Shown: piece by piece, positions 1 to 12,852 of the stretch | Numbering within the stretch: position 1 is the first letter of the stretch | Layout of the letters: each line of letters opens with the position of its first letter | Source: Boletus sp. NGJ | Taxonomy: Eukaryota; Basidiomycota; Agaricomycetes; Boletales; Boletaceae | Reading direction: 5' to 3' | Assembly: GCA_019096195.1 (NCBI GenBank) | Contig: JAGTXK010000139.1 | Coordinates: 434,001-498,000 of the forward strand | Length of the DNA: 64,000 bases | Made by a program: the position numbers and the translations under genes | Notes under the pieces: model-generated | What the model was told of the DNA's origin: nothing | Databases searched by the model: none | Seen by the model: only the letters and a program-made list of their open reading frames with translations

Positions 1-3000
1 TCCCGCTTCTCAACGTATCCGACGAGACAGCTATGGATGTCGACAAACTTAATGGTGTCGACAAGCAACCGATTGCCTTTGAACTTAGCGCAGATGTTAC
101 TCCTGAAGTCGGTCCTTCACCTGAGCCGAAGCACGTCTCACTCGGTCCGTTGCCCGACGCCGAGCGTCAAATACCTTCAGCTTGGAAGACTGTCGACCGC
201 GTTCTCGACGTGCGGTTCTGGAATCCCTCGTCAAGCACGAACGGGAGACATAAGAAAGGTGTCGCTCGTAGGGGTCAAGTCGATGGGTCATCTCTAAGTC
301 CTCGACAAGAGCTAGAACGGGCTTACACGGAGGGTGAACAGCCTAATGAATCGTTCATGGAGGAACTGGAAGACTGGTTGTCAAGGACAGGGGAGGTTTT
401 ATCGGTTGAGCACATCGACAAAGTCGTATGGATATTCGCTAAGTGGGGGGATTTGGGGTATGAGGAAGGTCGGTATCCCAACTTTGTATGCGACGATACT
501 TCCTCAACTCCTTGATAGCAACTTGGGATTCTCCACCGCGTCGCGGAGAGCCCGGGTATGGTGCCTATGAACGCGCATTCCAGCATTTCATCGATTCTCG
601 GGAAGTTTCCGTTAAGAAGACGCGAAAGGAGATTGACAAGCTGGAGGCTCGTGTTGAGAACGGTTACGGTGCCTTTGCTCTCAAACGAGATCTGGATGAA
701 CAGCCTGATCTTGGACAGAATAACCAACTCAAGCTCATGAAATTCCAAGTTTGTGGCTTTACTCTGATCAAACTTCTTCCTCATATGCCTACAGATCGAT
801 GGATATAACTGGCTTTGCGATAACTGGTGGAACCGACAACCTTCCATATTAGCCGATGAAATGGGTTTGGTTCGTCATCATTGCCTTCTTTCTGCCTGCT
901 CTGATTTTCTATGTGTAGGGAAAAACAGTTCAAATCGCTACGTTTCTCGGGACATTAGTCGAAAAGTTCAACGCAGCTCCTGCGCTTGTTGTTGTCCCAA
1001 ACTCCACAATCACCAATTGGGTTCGGGAATTTTCGCGCTGGGCTCCCAGGCTCAGGGTTGTACCCTTTTTCGGGGAAGCTAAGTCAAGGGATGTGATCAT
1101 ACGATATGAGCTATTTCATGAACAGAAGCATGAACCAAAATACCATGTCCTCGTCACTACATATGAGACTGTCACGAACCCCAGGGATTTCACCGCTGTC
1201 TTCAAGAGTGTAGGTCGTTGGGAGATCCTGGTGGTTGATGAGGGTCAGCGCCGTGAGTGTTTCTCTAGTAGCTTTGAGTCTTGATCTCATTTTTGTCCCA
1301 AGTTAAAAGCGAAAATAGTCTGCTCTTCAAAAAATTGAATGAGCTCAAGCTAATCCACCGGGTTATCATGACGGGAGTGGGTCAAAATTCATCTATCTCG
1401 AATTTCGTTCAATATCTTCTTCTAGACCCCGCTGAACAATAATATCCGTGAACTATTCAACCTGATGAATTTCCTTGACTCCGATGAGTGGCAGGATCTT
1501 GAAGCACTAGAGAAGGAGTATGAAGAGCTCAGCGAAGACTTAGTGCGTCAATTGCACGTGAGGTTGAAACCGTACTTCCTTCGCCGCATCAAGAGTGAAG
1601 TTCTTCAACTCCCACCCAAGGTATTTACATTTCCCCTCAAGTATCGTCCACTGAGCTTACATTTGGTCAGAACGAGGTTATTGTACCGCTCTCAATGACC
1701 CCTTTACAGAAAGAGATCTATCGATCAATTCTTAGTGAAGTTTTGACGTAATGTACATGGGCTCGATAATTAACTTTACCCTAGGCCAGAATTTAGACAC
1801 TCTCAAGCACCTCACGCAAGTGTCAACTATTAACACAGGTCGTGCAGGAATCTCCAAGACGAATATGAACAACATGCTGATGCAGCTACGAAAGTATGTC
1901 CTCGTGCAGGCTGCCATTTGCCACCCTTACGAATAGTGTCAGGTGCATCCAACACCCATACTTGATTTCGGATGACATTGAGCCTCGTGGCCTCGAGCCG
2001 CACGAGGCTCACGAGAAACTGATCGACGCTAGCGCGAAACTTCGACTACTGAGATCGCTGTTGCCGAAACTCAAGGCAAGAGGGCATCGAGTACTCTTAT
2101 TCAGTCAAGTAAGTCTCGTTTCTTAGTGCGAGTGCCTTTAAACGATTTTCCCAGTTTGTCATTGCTCTCGACATCATTGAAGACTTCTTAAGAGGCGAGA
2201 ACTACAAATACCTTAGACTCGTGCGGTCATCAGCTGTTTGAGTTGGCCTTAACTTACTCTTTTTTCAGGACGGCGAAACCAAGCAAGCAACCAGACAGAA
2301 GGGCATGGATGAGTTCAATAAGCCAGATTCGGAATGTTTCATATATTTGCTTACCACTCGTGCTGGTGGTGTTGGTATCAACCTCTACACGGCAGACACA
2401 GTGATTATATACGACCCAGATTTTAATCCGCATCAGGTCAGGGAACATTTTCTTGTCCTGGGCTGCCTAGCTCATAACTACATTATAGGACCTTCAAGTA
2501 TGCAGATATTTTGCTCTATTCTCGACATGCTCTAAATATATATTTAGGCAATTGCTCGTTCGCATCGTTATGGTCAACAGAAGACATGTCTCGTATTCAA
2601 ACTCATGGTGAAGGATTCTGCCGAAGGTAATTACTACTGTTTTGAGATTTATCCCTGTCTGACGTCTCGCAGAACGAATCATGCAAGCGGGCAAGAAAAA
2701 GCTAGTCCTCGATCACCTAATCGTACAGAAAATGGATGACGACGAGAATGGCAACGATGACCTGAGATCAATTCTCACCTTCGGTGCCAGGGCGCTCTTT
2801 GAGGAAGACCAGGGTTCGAAAGATATTGTTTGTGCGTAATATCTCGGTTCGCTTTGCAGGTCCCAGCTCAGCTACCACACTCAGACACCGACCATGACCT
2901 TGATAAGCTCATCGAGAGGACAGAGGTCGAAGGGGACGAAGGGAACATTACCAGCGAGCCCGGTCTAAAGTTTAACTTTGCCAAGGTATGGGCAGCAGGG

Positions 3001-4348
3001 AAGGACGTCTTGGATGACGTTGGGGACGCCGTACCCGACATCGACCATGGAGACTCGTGGGCCCAGGCGTTAGAACGTATTGCTGCTGAGAGGTTTGCAG
3101 CCAAAGAAAAAGAGGTGACAGGTCGTGGAGTTCGTCGAAAAGCTGCTGCCGCTTTTCCTCAGGTTTGTCCAAAAGATCTGCACTGTGTTCCATGGTTGAT
3201 TCATATCTTGCAGCAACAGCTCGACTTCCTAGAGGGTCTGGAAGAGAGTCCCGCCAAGGTTAAAGGCAAAGGTAAAAAGAAGGGTCGATCGTTGAAATCT
3301 GGGACATCGTCGGATTCTGATGCATATGATGGTTCCGCTCATCATGGTGCCGGTGACGACACCGATGCCACGACGGAGTCGATGGATATTGACCAGGAAC
3401 TTCCATTGGCCCCAGCATTGCCTAAGAAACAACCGCGTAATCTGTACGCTCCGTTTTCGACTACACAGTCTGGGTCAACCCTTGCGCATCACGGCGATCA
3501 AGAGTGCGGCCTTTGTGGACACAGCCATGAAGCTGGTGCCTGCAATATGATGGACAGCTCCTCAAATCTCATGGAGTACCGGGATATCTTGTTGAATCAC
3601 ACCGACGACGAGCCATGGGAATACAGAGTGTGTATTTATCCTATAACCTGTGAACGTCGCGTTCAAGAAACATGTCCAGAAAGCCGCTATTGAGGCCATA
3701 GAACAAGCATTGTACGATCGAGGTCATGGCCATCTATTGGTCGGTCAACCTCTCAAACTGGTCTCTAAACCGGGATCCGCTTCGACGTCCGTGAAAACCA
3801 ACGAGTCAAGTAAACGCGATGCGGCCTTCGCATACCACCATAAGTCGTCCTCATCAACAATGCTTAAGCATGAGGTGACTAGAAATCCTCCCCAGCTGGC
3901 GGTTGTGCATGACGATAACCAGGAGTCTTTCCGCCGAGATCGGGGGAGCGTTGCGAACGGACACTCTACCTTTCCATTAGACCGCTCGTCACCAGTGATG
4001 CTGCCCTCTAAACGCCTGTCCTCACCTGGTGGAATACCTGAGAATCCGTCGAAGAAGCAGAGACAGAATCAGTTGTCTGGCTGCCCAGTGTGTCTTGGAC
4101 CTCACCATCCTATCGAGAGTTGTCCAGTTGTCCACCAGGATACCCATAGGTTTGTCTGCAGTTGAACAAGATTCCCTTTTCTTTCTAACTTGAGTTCTAG
4201 TATCACGAAACATATTTTACGGCTATCTGAGGACCCGTCTCAAAAGAAGGTAACTAAGAAACTTCGACGTCTTCTTAAGCAGCGAAAGCGAGAGACTGAG
4301 GCAGCAGAGCAACTTTCTGGCCATGACAGGATGCAAACAGCACCTTAA
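1..4348 (+). CDS. Mit1/CHD-like chromatin remodeling ATPase (5' partial)
   Basis: A SNF2-family nucleosome remodeler of the Mi-2/CHD type, closest in layout to fission yeast Mit1 (SHREC complex, heterochromatic silencing). The frame is already open at base 1, so the N-terminus lies outside the window. Visible in order: a chromodomain-like piece (KWGDLGYEE, joined to ATWDSPP once an intron at 469-518 is removed), ATPase lobe 1 with Walker A LADEMGL/GKT split by an intron near 865-918, Walker B DEGQ near 1240, MTGTPLNNN near 1370-1435, then lobe 2 with [18 protein letters not shown], and RSHRYGQ after 2550. The C-terminal half has acidic and basic linkers and two cysteine-histidine knuckles ([13 protein letters not shown] near 3508 and [14 protein letters not shown] near 4084). 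The CDS ends at TAA 4346-4348. At least a dozen short introns are needed. The motif order fits Mit1 better than Chd1; a CHD3/4 assignment is not excluded. Confidence 0.88.
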
Positions 4349-4616
4349 TCTACCCACTGTAATCTGAGTAATTTTATTTACTAGACTACTGTATTGTACA
4401 TATGGCCAAGTCCTGGTTGAAATTGGTCGCAGCTCCGACGCTTAGTATCGTACGTAAAGGGATGGCTCCTCTCTCTGGGCAAACTGACGTGCACATTTCT
4501 CTCACCACCATCTCACGGCACAGCTCTCGGCTCGAATCACACAGCTGTCGGGCAAGGTGCTCGGCAAAAAACGAATACCTCTACTATTCGAAAGTCCAGT
4601 CTTACTTGCCAGGCTG

Positions 4617-5970
4617 ATGGTTCTTACTCCTCGTCTCCGAACGTTCAACATCGCAGATCCATCGCCTATGGAAATGGAAACGGTTTCTGAATCTGGGCCA
4701 AATCCAAGCTCCCGCAAAAGGCAGCGATCCGTGACGTACGATGCACCCCCAGAAGATCTGCCAGAGTTGCCCAAGCTTTCTGGAGAGATTATGTTGGAAT
4801 TGTTTACTCATAGAACCCTCCGACTTGCATGTCACGCTAAATATCGCGACAACGAACGATTATCGGTTCTCGGGTCCTACATATTGGAGATGACGACGAC
4901 ACAGCTACTGTTTAACAGGAAACCGATGCTAACGAGAAGCGAGATTGAGGTGAGCGCAACTACCATGAACTCACAGTGTCATGAGACGATGTTGTAGGAA
5001 GGCACAAAGACAAATACTATTATCGGTGGACATCATCGATAAATGGGCCAAATTTTATCGACTACGAGATGAACTACGCTACGACCCATCGTTTCAATCA
5101 TCAGTAGGGGAGGCCGAGGTAGGTGGTGCGTCTGTCTGATTCGGCGAGACCTACAGTACTGAAACTGGGATACAGCAAGGCCGTCTGCTCTTTCTCGCTT
5201 ACCTTGGTGCAGTCTTCAGCGAGCGTGGACTGACAGCTGTCCAACAATGGATCGGGGCCCTCCTAAGATTACCGGATAGTGTGTTTAAAGACGGAGCGAC
5301 GTTTGACCTTGGACCCGCGGACTTTGAGGAACAATCCGGGAAGCGACCCAAGGTTGAAGAGTCACTGCAGAGATTCTCAACACAACCGTTACAACACGCA
5401 CTCCCGAGTTTGTCGACTGGTTATAAGCCTACACACTATAACCCATACTCCCATACTACTGGTTCTCTGCCTCCACCACCGCCCCCGCCTCCGCCAAGCA
5501 TACCGCCTCCGATACAACCACCTCCGCCAAAGGGGATGCCGAGTTTCGGGAATCCACTGGCACCTGCGCAGCCTCATTTGGCGTTTTTGCCGCTATTTAA
5601 CCAAACAGCGACACAGCGAGGGTTGAGTGTCGGATACCCTGCAAAATTCTCCGGACCGCCGCACGCAGGAAAGTGGAATGTGACTTGTGTCGGTGAGCAG
5701 AAAACGGTTTCTTTACTACGGAAAAGACATGGTATCTGAGTAACGATCGAAGTGAATGGGATGGAGAAGGGCAAGGGGAGTGGACCGAATAAGCAACTTG
5801 CAAAAGAGGAGGCGGCGAGAGCGGCGTATTATGCGATGGGATGGGCACCTCGTGCGTCTGGTTCTGTTTCATTTTTCTACGGGCTACTTCGTTCTGAAAA
5901 TATGCAACACAAGGCGGGTGATATCTCTGGCTTGGTTGGTGGTCAAATATTGGCATTACTAGTTGTCTGA
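4617..5970 (+). CDS. RNase III-fold plus dsRNA-binding protein, probably non-catalytic
   Basis: A protein of about 395 residues from exons joined over introns near 4951-4999, 5120-5179 and 5694-5750. The order is a basic N-terminal stretch with RKRQR, an RNase III fold (ELFTHRTL, then NERLSVLGSYIL, then LAYLGAVFSERG), a proline-rich linker with a run of nine prolines near 5470-5500, and a C-terminal double-stranded RNA-binding motif (GPPHAGKWNVTC, GKGSGPNKQLAKEEAARAAYYAMG). In active RNase III the signature is ERLEFLGD; here the second Glu and the Asp are both Ser, and the position of the last catalytic Glu is Leu, so cleavage is unlikely. The first ATG in frame is 4617. No mitochondrial targeting signal is obvious, which argues against ribosomal mL44, the best known dead RNase III relative. 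Binding of structured RNA is the likely role; the partner is unknown. Confidence 0.78.
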
Positions 5971-6141
5971 CCAGAAAGGGGTTGTCCTAAATAAGAAAAA
6001 TGTTACTTCATTGCATAGCGTGGGAAGCTTACTCATCTGGGAAGTGGTGCCGAGCGGATGCCGAAGATACGAGCGAACGAGTTACACATCGACGTCCGTG
6101 ACGGTTCTCTGCACAGTTGCTGTATTGTTTAGTACAAGCTT

Positions 6142-6163
6142 TTCGTCGTCGTCGTCGTCGCTG
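6142..6163 (+). repeat. GTC trinucleotide microsatellite
   Basis: About six tandem copies of GTC/TCG in the leader just upstream of the Rad5-like start codon. It continues loosely into further GCC/GTC triplets. It is probably untranslated, since no ATG precedes it in frame. Confidence 0.7.
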
Positions 6164-6197
6164 CCAGCGTCGCCGCCGTTCAACAGCGCCCGTCGTC

Positions 6198-9100
6198 ATG
6201 CACGATGCCCACCCTGTACCGTCCGTGTCGATGTCCAACCTTGCCCTGTCCGAGCCCACGCACATTGACCTGACTGGCGACGACGATGTCTCTCTTCCAT
6301 CGACACGCGCCCGTGTGGATGCTACACCCGCGCAGACGCATCCTTTCTCTTCATACCCGCACTCCGTACTGCCACACGCGCCAAAGCCCCCGCCGATGCT
6401 GCGTACCCCGGCCTATCGCCCCGTCTTTCCAGTCCCTTCGCTCCCCCGCCCGCATCAACACTTCCCTTCGCCTCAAAATGGCACCTCCCTCATTCATCCA
6501 TTCACAACCCGGCCCGTATCCACACACTCAGCAAACAATGTCATTGATCTCACTCATTCCCCTTCTCCCCCTTCCTCTCCCCTTCCCCTTCCCACCCCAC
6601 TCCCGGACGATCTCTCCCCCAGGACCCCTGTGTGCATTGGGCAGCTCACAGTCACCGCCTTGGTTCTCTATCCAGTCTCGTATCTTCAGTCGCATGATAC
6701 GACAAAAGCGGAAGCCGATTGGGCAAGCGTGCGTCTCCAGTACGAGCACAACCCTCACAAACAGCCAGGTCTAACAGAAACTATCCATATCAAAACTCCT
6801 CATATTAAATCCCCCGCCGGTGAACTAAGCCAGGGTGAGACGTTCGGTGTTGTGGAGCAGAAAGTGGCATCCCACCTTGGCCCGATGTTAGGAAAAGGTC
6901 TTATCCGATTAGACGCCAAAGTGCGTCGTGGCATGCCAAATGTAAGCGTACCTCACCCTTTGAACCAGCTCTACTAGAACCCGTCTCTCTCATCCCACCG
7001 CAGCTCCCGATCCTTCCATTACAGATGCTTATTTACACTCCGAAGGGTAACATCACCGTCGTCGGAAATTATCTCCACCAATGTGGACTCTTGCTCGATC
7101 ACCCATCCCCTCCGTATGACATCCAAAGACTTGCTAACTATCATTATTGTAATCCACACAATCCTCCTCCTGGAGGACACCGTCAACCGTTGCCTCCTGT
7201 CCGCCCTGGTTACTCCGGTCCAGGGGGCAGCAGTTCCCGTTGGACCGCACCTGCAGTGTCCGGAAAGACACTCGAAATTCAGCGCAGTCAGGTGGAGGAG
7301 CTCTTTAAGAGTCTGAGAAGCGGAGATGAGCTCCCTGAGACTGAACCTGGTAATTCTCATTCATTGTTCTCGATCGTCACATCTTCATGCACTAACTTGT
7401 TTCACTTTATGAAAAGCATATGAAGTTGGGACAGCTCTTTATCCCCATCAGAAAAAAGCGCTTACTTTCCTTCTTGAGCGTGAACGCGAGAAACGTTGTA
7501 GTGATGGCCGCTACTCTTCTCTGTGGCAAGCCAGGGTGAACCCCCATTCCGGACAGCAATCATGGTTCCACATCGTAACTCAAAAGGAACTTTTTCATGA
7601 ACCACAGGAAGCCAAAGGCGCTATTCTTGCAGATGATGTGCGTTTGTTACGTTTAGATGAGATTACGTAATGACCATGCGCTTGCTAACTTAACGCCAGA
7701 TGGGTCTTGGCAAAACGATCACGTGCGTCTCCCTTATAGCTGCCACCTTGGATGCCGCTCGTGCTTTCGCCGCTTCCCCATTGCCTCCCCCTCCCCCTCC
7801 TCCAGACAGGAACCTCCTCGAGGATACCCTCTCCGCTGCGCATTTCTCTGGGAGTGCTTGGGGAATGCCCAGTGCATCCGACTCTGCAAAGGGTAAAGGC
7901 AAGGCAGCAAAGGCTCAGGACAGGGCAGAAGCCGAATATGCGCGTGCTTGTCGTATCAAGGTCAAAAGTCGAGCGACCCTCATCATTTGTCCTCTCTCAA
8001 CGGTGTCGAATTGGGAGGATCAGTTCCGCGAGCATTGGCGAGGAGAGGTTTCGGTAGTTGGAGGTGGTGGAATTACCTGCTCTGCGGCCACCAACACACC
8101 TGGTACTGTTACCCCACCCTCTCAGACGACACTTTCCCAGAAAGATCCCAGTTCTGGCATAAAACTATCCTACCGTCCAATGGGTGGCCGTCCGTTGCGG
8201 GTATACGTATACCATGGGAACGCGCGTCGGCCAGACCCAGCTTTCCTAGCCGACTTTGATGCTGTTATCACAACCTACGCAACGTTGGCTTCTGAGTACT
8301 CAAAGCAAAACCGGAGTATCACTTCTCTTGAAGTTGATGACGAAGAGGAAGGCGATAGCGATGGAGGATTCCCAAGCGTCGAGATTGATGAACATGGAAA
8401 TCAGGTGGTACGGTTACCAAAACCAAAGCGAGCAGGGATGAAACGGAAAAAGTCGTTCTCTAATGTTGCCGTGGAGGCCACCAGCGCTCTGCAAACCATC
8501 CACTGGTTTAGAGTCGTACTTGATGAAGCGCAGTATGTTTTGCCAAACAGTATTTAGCGGGCACAAGCTCACTATGACACAGCTCTATTAAGGAGACTGG
8601 AACTGTAGGCAGCCGTGCCTCATGCGACTTGGTTGCTGACCGTCGTCTCTGCCTGACGGGAACCCCTGTCCAGAACAAGCTTGACGATATTTTCGCATTG
8701 ATCAAGTTCTTACGTCTAGAACCCTTCGCTGACAAGAACGTCTGGACAGAGTTCATCGGAACCCCTGTCAAGTATGGGCAGTCACTCGGCGTAGCCCGAT
8801 TGCAAACGATCATGAAGTGCATCACCCTTCGCCGCACCAAAGAAACAAAAACCTCTGACGGGAAGAAAATTCTTAATCTTCCATCTCGTCGAGACGAACT
8901 CCGCTACCTTAAATTCGATCCACGCGAGCAAACGATTTACGACCAGTTCTTCACGGAATCCAAAGCTGAGTTCAACGAGTTGTCGAACAAAAATGAGGTT
9001 ATGAAGAATTACGTGGGGATCTTGCAGAAGATTCTGCGCTTGCGGCAAATTTGTGATCATTTTGAGCTTGTCGAGGGCAAGGGATTCGGAGGCGTTCAGC

Positions 9101-10436
9101 CCACAGAGCCCAGCAGCTATGAAGACCTTGCGGCTGCGATTGAACGAGAGGGTCTCAACCCGTCCCGTGCCGCCGCAATCGTTGCACTGCTGAGGGAGGC
9201 GGCGACAACGCAATGCGTAGAATGTGGCGAGGAACTGTGCCTTTCCTCGGAGACTCAGCAATGTATTGAGGGTGGGGTATGTATGGACGACGGACCGTCA
9301 GCACCCAAACGTGGCCGGAAGGCAAAAGGGACAACATCTCGCGCCTCAACCAGGGCCAATACCCCGTCGACGTCATCTCTCGTGCTAACCCGTTGTCAGC
9401 ACCTTTTCTGCCTTACATGTTATCGGTTGTGCGTATGTCCTGGATGGCCAGACGTGCCCCTGGATATTCGACGGTCATGTTCTGTTTGTCAGACTGGACT
9501 TTCTCCTCAGGATGCCATACAAGTTCGGCCTGATTGTCAATCTCAAGACTTAGTGAAAAAGAAATTTGGCAAACGGGAAAGGAAGCCAAAGGGAACTGGC
9601 TTGGAGAAATTCATTCCGTCAACCAAAGTCAAAGCTTTGCTCAGTGATCTTATCCAATTTTCCAAGGCAAATCCATATTCTGCCAATTATGATCCTGAGT
9701 CGATTGAGGTGGAGATGGTAGACGGCCAGGGAAAACGGATTGACGATGGAATTGTCAAGACCGTGGTATTGTAAGTAGCTGTTCTGTAGTCGAGGTGAAG
9801 CTAAATATGTGGCCCTTAGTTCGCAATGGACGACCATGCTCGATAAGTATGGCTGTAGCCCTATTTTGACAACTCATATCCTCATGAAGTCTTTCAGGAT
9901 CGAAGACGCTCTGGATGCTGCAGCCATTCGTTACGACCGCTTGGATGGCACTATGAAACGTGACGACCGGACCAGAGCCATGGATGCCCTCAAATACGAC
10001 CCGGCTTGCGAAATCCTTCTTGTCAGCTTAAAGGCTGGTGGAGTCGGATTAAACCTCACTGCTGCACAACGAGTTTACCTGATGGATCCCTATTGGTAAG
10101 TTTTGTTTCTCTTTTGAACCTTCGTCCCGAGCATGCTTAAGCACCATACCGCAGGAACCCAGCCGTTGAGAACCAAGCTGTTGATCGTATCGTACGCTAT
10201 CACTCGATATACATTAGCTGTTCCCTGACTCGTCTTTTACCCTACAGCACCGTTTGGGACAAACACGCCCCGTCACGACAGTCAAACTCATCATTGAAAA
10301 CTCCATAGAGGATCGCCTGTTAGAAGTTCAGCGGAAAAAGACTGAGCTGGCCAACATGACTTTGGGTCAGAACTTCAGCAAAGCTGACATGCTGCAACGG
10401 CGGATGGAGGAGTTGAACCAGTTATTTGGGTCGTGA
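6198..10436 (+). CDS. Rad5/HLTF-like SNF2 ATPase with RING finger
   Basis: A SWI2/SNF2 translocase with an embedded RING, the architecture of Rad5/HLTF (DNA damage tolerance, PCNA polyubiquitylation) and of the related Rad16/Uls1 group. In order: two short SUMO-interacting-like motifs (HIDLTGDDD near 6265 and NVIDLTHS near 6538), a HIRAN-like region (IGQLTVTALVLY to LPLQMLIYTPKG, about 6637-7050), lobe 1 with ILADD/MGLGKT split by an intron near 7637-7699 and a long insert, VVLDEAH with H created by splicing across 8533-8582, LTGTPVQN, then the C3HC4-type RING (CVECGEEL ... CQHLFCLTCY ... CSVC, about 9210-9500), and lobe 2 with VFSQW, SLKAGGVGLNL and DRIHRLGQ. It ends LNQLFGS, TGA at 10434-10436. 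ATG 6231 is an alternative start. It acts in the nucleus on stalled forks or sumoylated chromatin, by inference from the family. Confidence 0.9.
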
Positions 10437-10606
10437 GTTGCGTTGATTGATCCATGTCTTCATTTCACTTCTCCATGGGATCCTAATTTTCCGACACTAC
10501 TGTAATCCCCATACTCGTAGAGCGACTTCGTTGTAATTGATAGACGACTATAACCTGCTGCCTTGCATATGAGTATACCTAGTAATTGTACCATGACTCG
10601 CGAACT

Positions 10607-12852
10607 TTAGAACGCAAAGTGGGCTGCGTTTTTTCGTCGCCCCAACGCGTACACGAATATTTGGCTAACGAAAAGACCGAGCGTTATTCCGATGGCAACC
10701 CGAATCATGCGTACAGCTAGAGAAAAGCCTGACGAATACTGCGCCGTCGAGTTTGGGTCAGTGTCGATGAGCCCTCCTCCCTGCGCGATGCCAGACTGAA
10801 AGAAAGAATGTAAGAGCGACGAATAGATAACTATCGGTCCACGTACAGGTACAAGGAAAAGAACACCTGTCACCATCGAAGTAAAGGCTGTCCCGCGAAC
10901 AATCCGCGAATAGAAATTGCCAAGTAGGCCAATGATCAGGGCCCCGAAGGCGGATACGAGGTCACCATCGTCAGGCAAGAAGATATTACCCAATTTATTG
11001 GCGGTGAAGGCCAAACATGCGAAGATGACCATCACCAGAAGCTGCCAGCTCCAGAATTTCTGCAGGTTTGCCAGTGATGAAGCAATAGAGTAGGTTGGGA
11101 CCAAGGCAGGCAATAGCCACCACGGAAGAGGTTGTCGCCACCATGGCCAGCTCGATTCCCTATAGCAGCCTTGAAATGCCGTTGGATATCGCAGTGTATA
11201 ATGGTAGTATAAAGGTACTGTACCTCTCAGTAAGTAGTTCGGGTCAAGGGATGCAGCCTTGGCGAACCCAAATACAGCCCCTCCAAGTGGAAAAGTGCCA
11301 TTTTCAGCACGAAAAGAACCATGTAGCACGTTATAAGTCGGCGTCTCTTTCTTCTCGAGAGCTCGCCGCGCATGGGGATTGATAACAAGATAGATGTCGG
11401 ATCCGATGGCCAGTCCGAAACCCTGACAAGGCAGATCCCGTAGTCAGCAAAGCGTGGAACTGAATCATTCTAATTATCGATTCCCTACCAAAAAGAGTGT
11501 ATATATGGTCGCATATACCATCCTTACAGATCCACAGAGGATGTTGCGCGACGTCAGTTCCAGAGCGCTGATGACTACAGGGCCAGTTGATGGAAGTTGC
11601 CTGCATGAAGTCTGAAACACTCACGTATGGTGAAACCTGGTAGGATGAGAACAACGCCAGCGGCGGAGATAGCGTTGTAACAGAACAGATCCCCAGGGAG
11701 CGTGCTCAATGCTCGTGAGACAAAGGAGACAATAATCGCTATTGATATCCTGTGGGCCAGTAAACACGTATGCATAGTACCCGTTGATCGATGACTCACT
11801 CGTAAACATTAGCATAGGTAGCACTCTTTGACGCAACATTGAGACCCAGGTACTGCAGAACGCAGGCGAAGAACCCAGATATCCACATATCAATGATAGA
11901 GCCTCCAAATACTATCGCAGAGACCATGGAAGCCGTGAGAAACGAAAAGAGACACCGCGGCCAGAGTGAGTAGACAGGGCGAGCGTTGAGTATCTCTTTG
12001 AGCTCCTGTGTTCCGTCTTCCACCGTCATCTTATCGTGTAGTACCTTGCGATAGACCAGGTGAACCTGGTGCAATGGGGTTAAAGCAATGCGACCCTTGG
12101 CCTTGACAAAATGAGTTTCGACCGAGGCAACATCTTCATCTCCGAACGTAACAATGATGACGTCCGGAATGAGCACGAAGGCTGCTTTGGCGTCAAGTAT
12201 ATTGGACGCTGTGCTCAGTTGTGTGTCGATGCGGTGAGAGGGTGAGCCGAAAGCCAGCAAGCATTTTGCTAACGTGAGTATGAACTTGCGGCGTTTGTCA
12301 ATATCTGGGTTTTCATGTCATCAACTTGACTGGTTGAAGTCTGGATCTGAAGGTCATACCTTGTACATGCTTGATGATTTTAGCCTCTGCTTTATTCCGC
12401 TTCATGACGTTGAGTCGCTGTTTCCCCCCTTGATAAAACTTTCGTCCCTCTGAATCTGCGAGGAGATGGGGTACACTTTCGAGAATCGAAGCACGGAATG
12501 CTGCGTGATCTCGAGAGGCACTATCCTCAGGGACGTCGAAGAAACTCGGCCAGTTTGGTCGCGACTGTGAGGTTTTTGCTTCGCTAAATAGTTCGTCGTC
12601 TAGTGCTGGAAGGTCACTTGGGCGACCGGACAAGAAAGAGAAGAAGGGCTTTCTCTTGGGATGCCCTTCAGCTACTTCCTCGAGGTTACCAAACGTCCGA
12701 CTAAAATCTGTTCCCAGGTGTCGTTCCCCAGTCGTAGAATGAACGGGCAGAGTGTCTGCGGGACTACCGCGGTTCGATGGAATCCAAGGAAAGTCGAACT
12801 TTCCGGATATCTCGGGGAGCATGCGCTGCTTTGCTGATGGGTTACTCGACAT
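10607..12852 (-). CDS. ThrE/DUF1212 family multi-pass membrane protein (Prm10-like)
   Basis: Member of the fungal ThrE-like family (ThrE_1 plus ThrE_2 domains; yeast Prm10/YJL108C relatives), predicted to export amino acids or small organic acids; the fungal substrate is not known. The cytosolic N-terminal part is hydrophilic (MSSNPSAKQRML onward). It is followed by the conserved ThrE signature region (LLAFGSPSHRID, IPDVIIVTFGD), then about ten hydrophobic segments, including MVSAIVFGGSIIDMWISGF, LPGDLFCYNAISAAG and the C-terminal AFTSMVTGVLFLVPVRGP and GITLGLFVSQIFVYAL. The start codon complements bases 12850-12852 and the last residues are KNAAHFAF. Introns interrupt it near 11403-11480, 11540-11625 and 11755-11800. 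The gene is convergent with the Rad5-like gene (170 bp apart). Family is confident, function is not. Confidence 0.88.
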
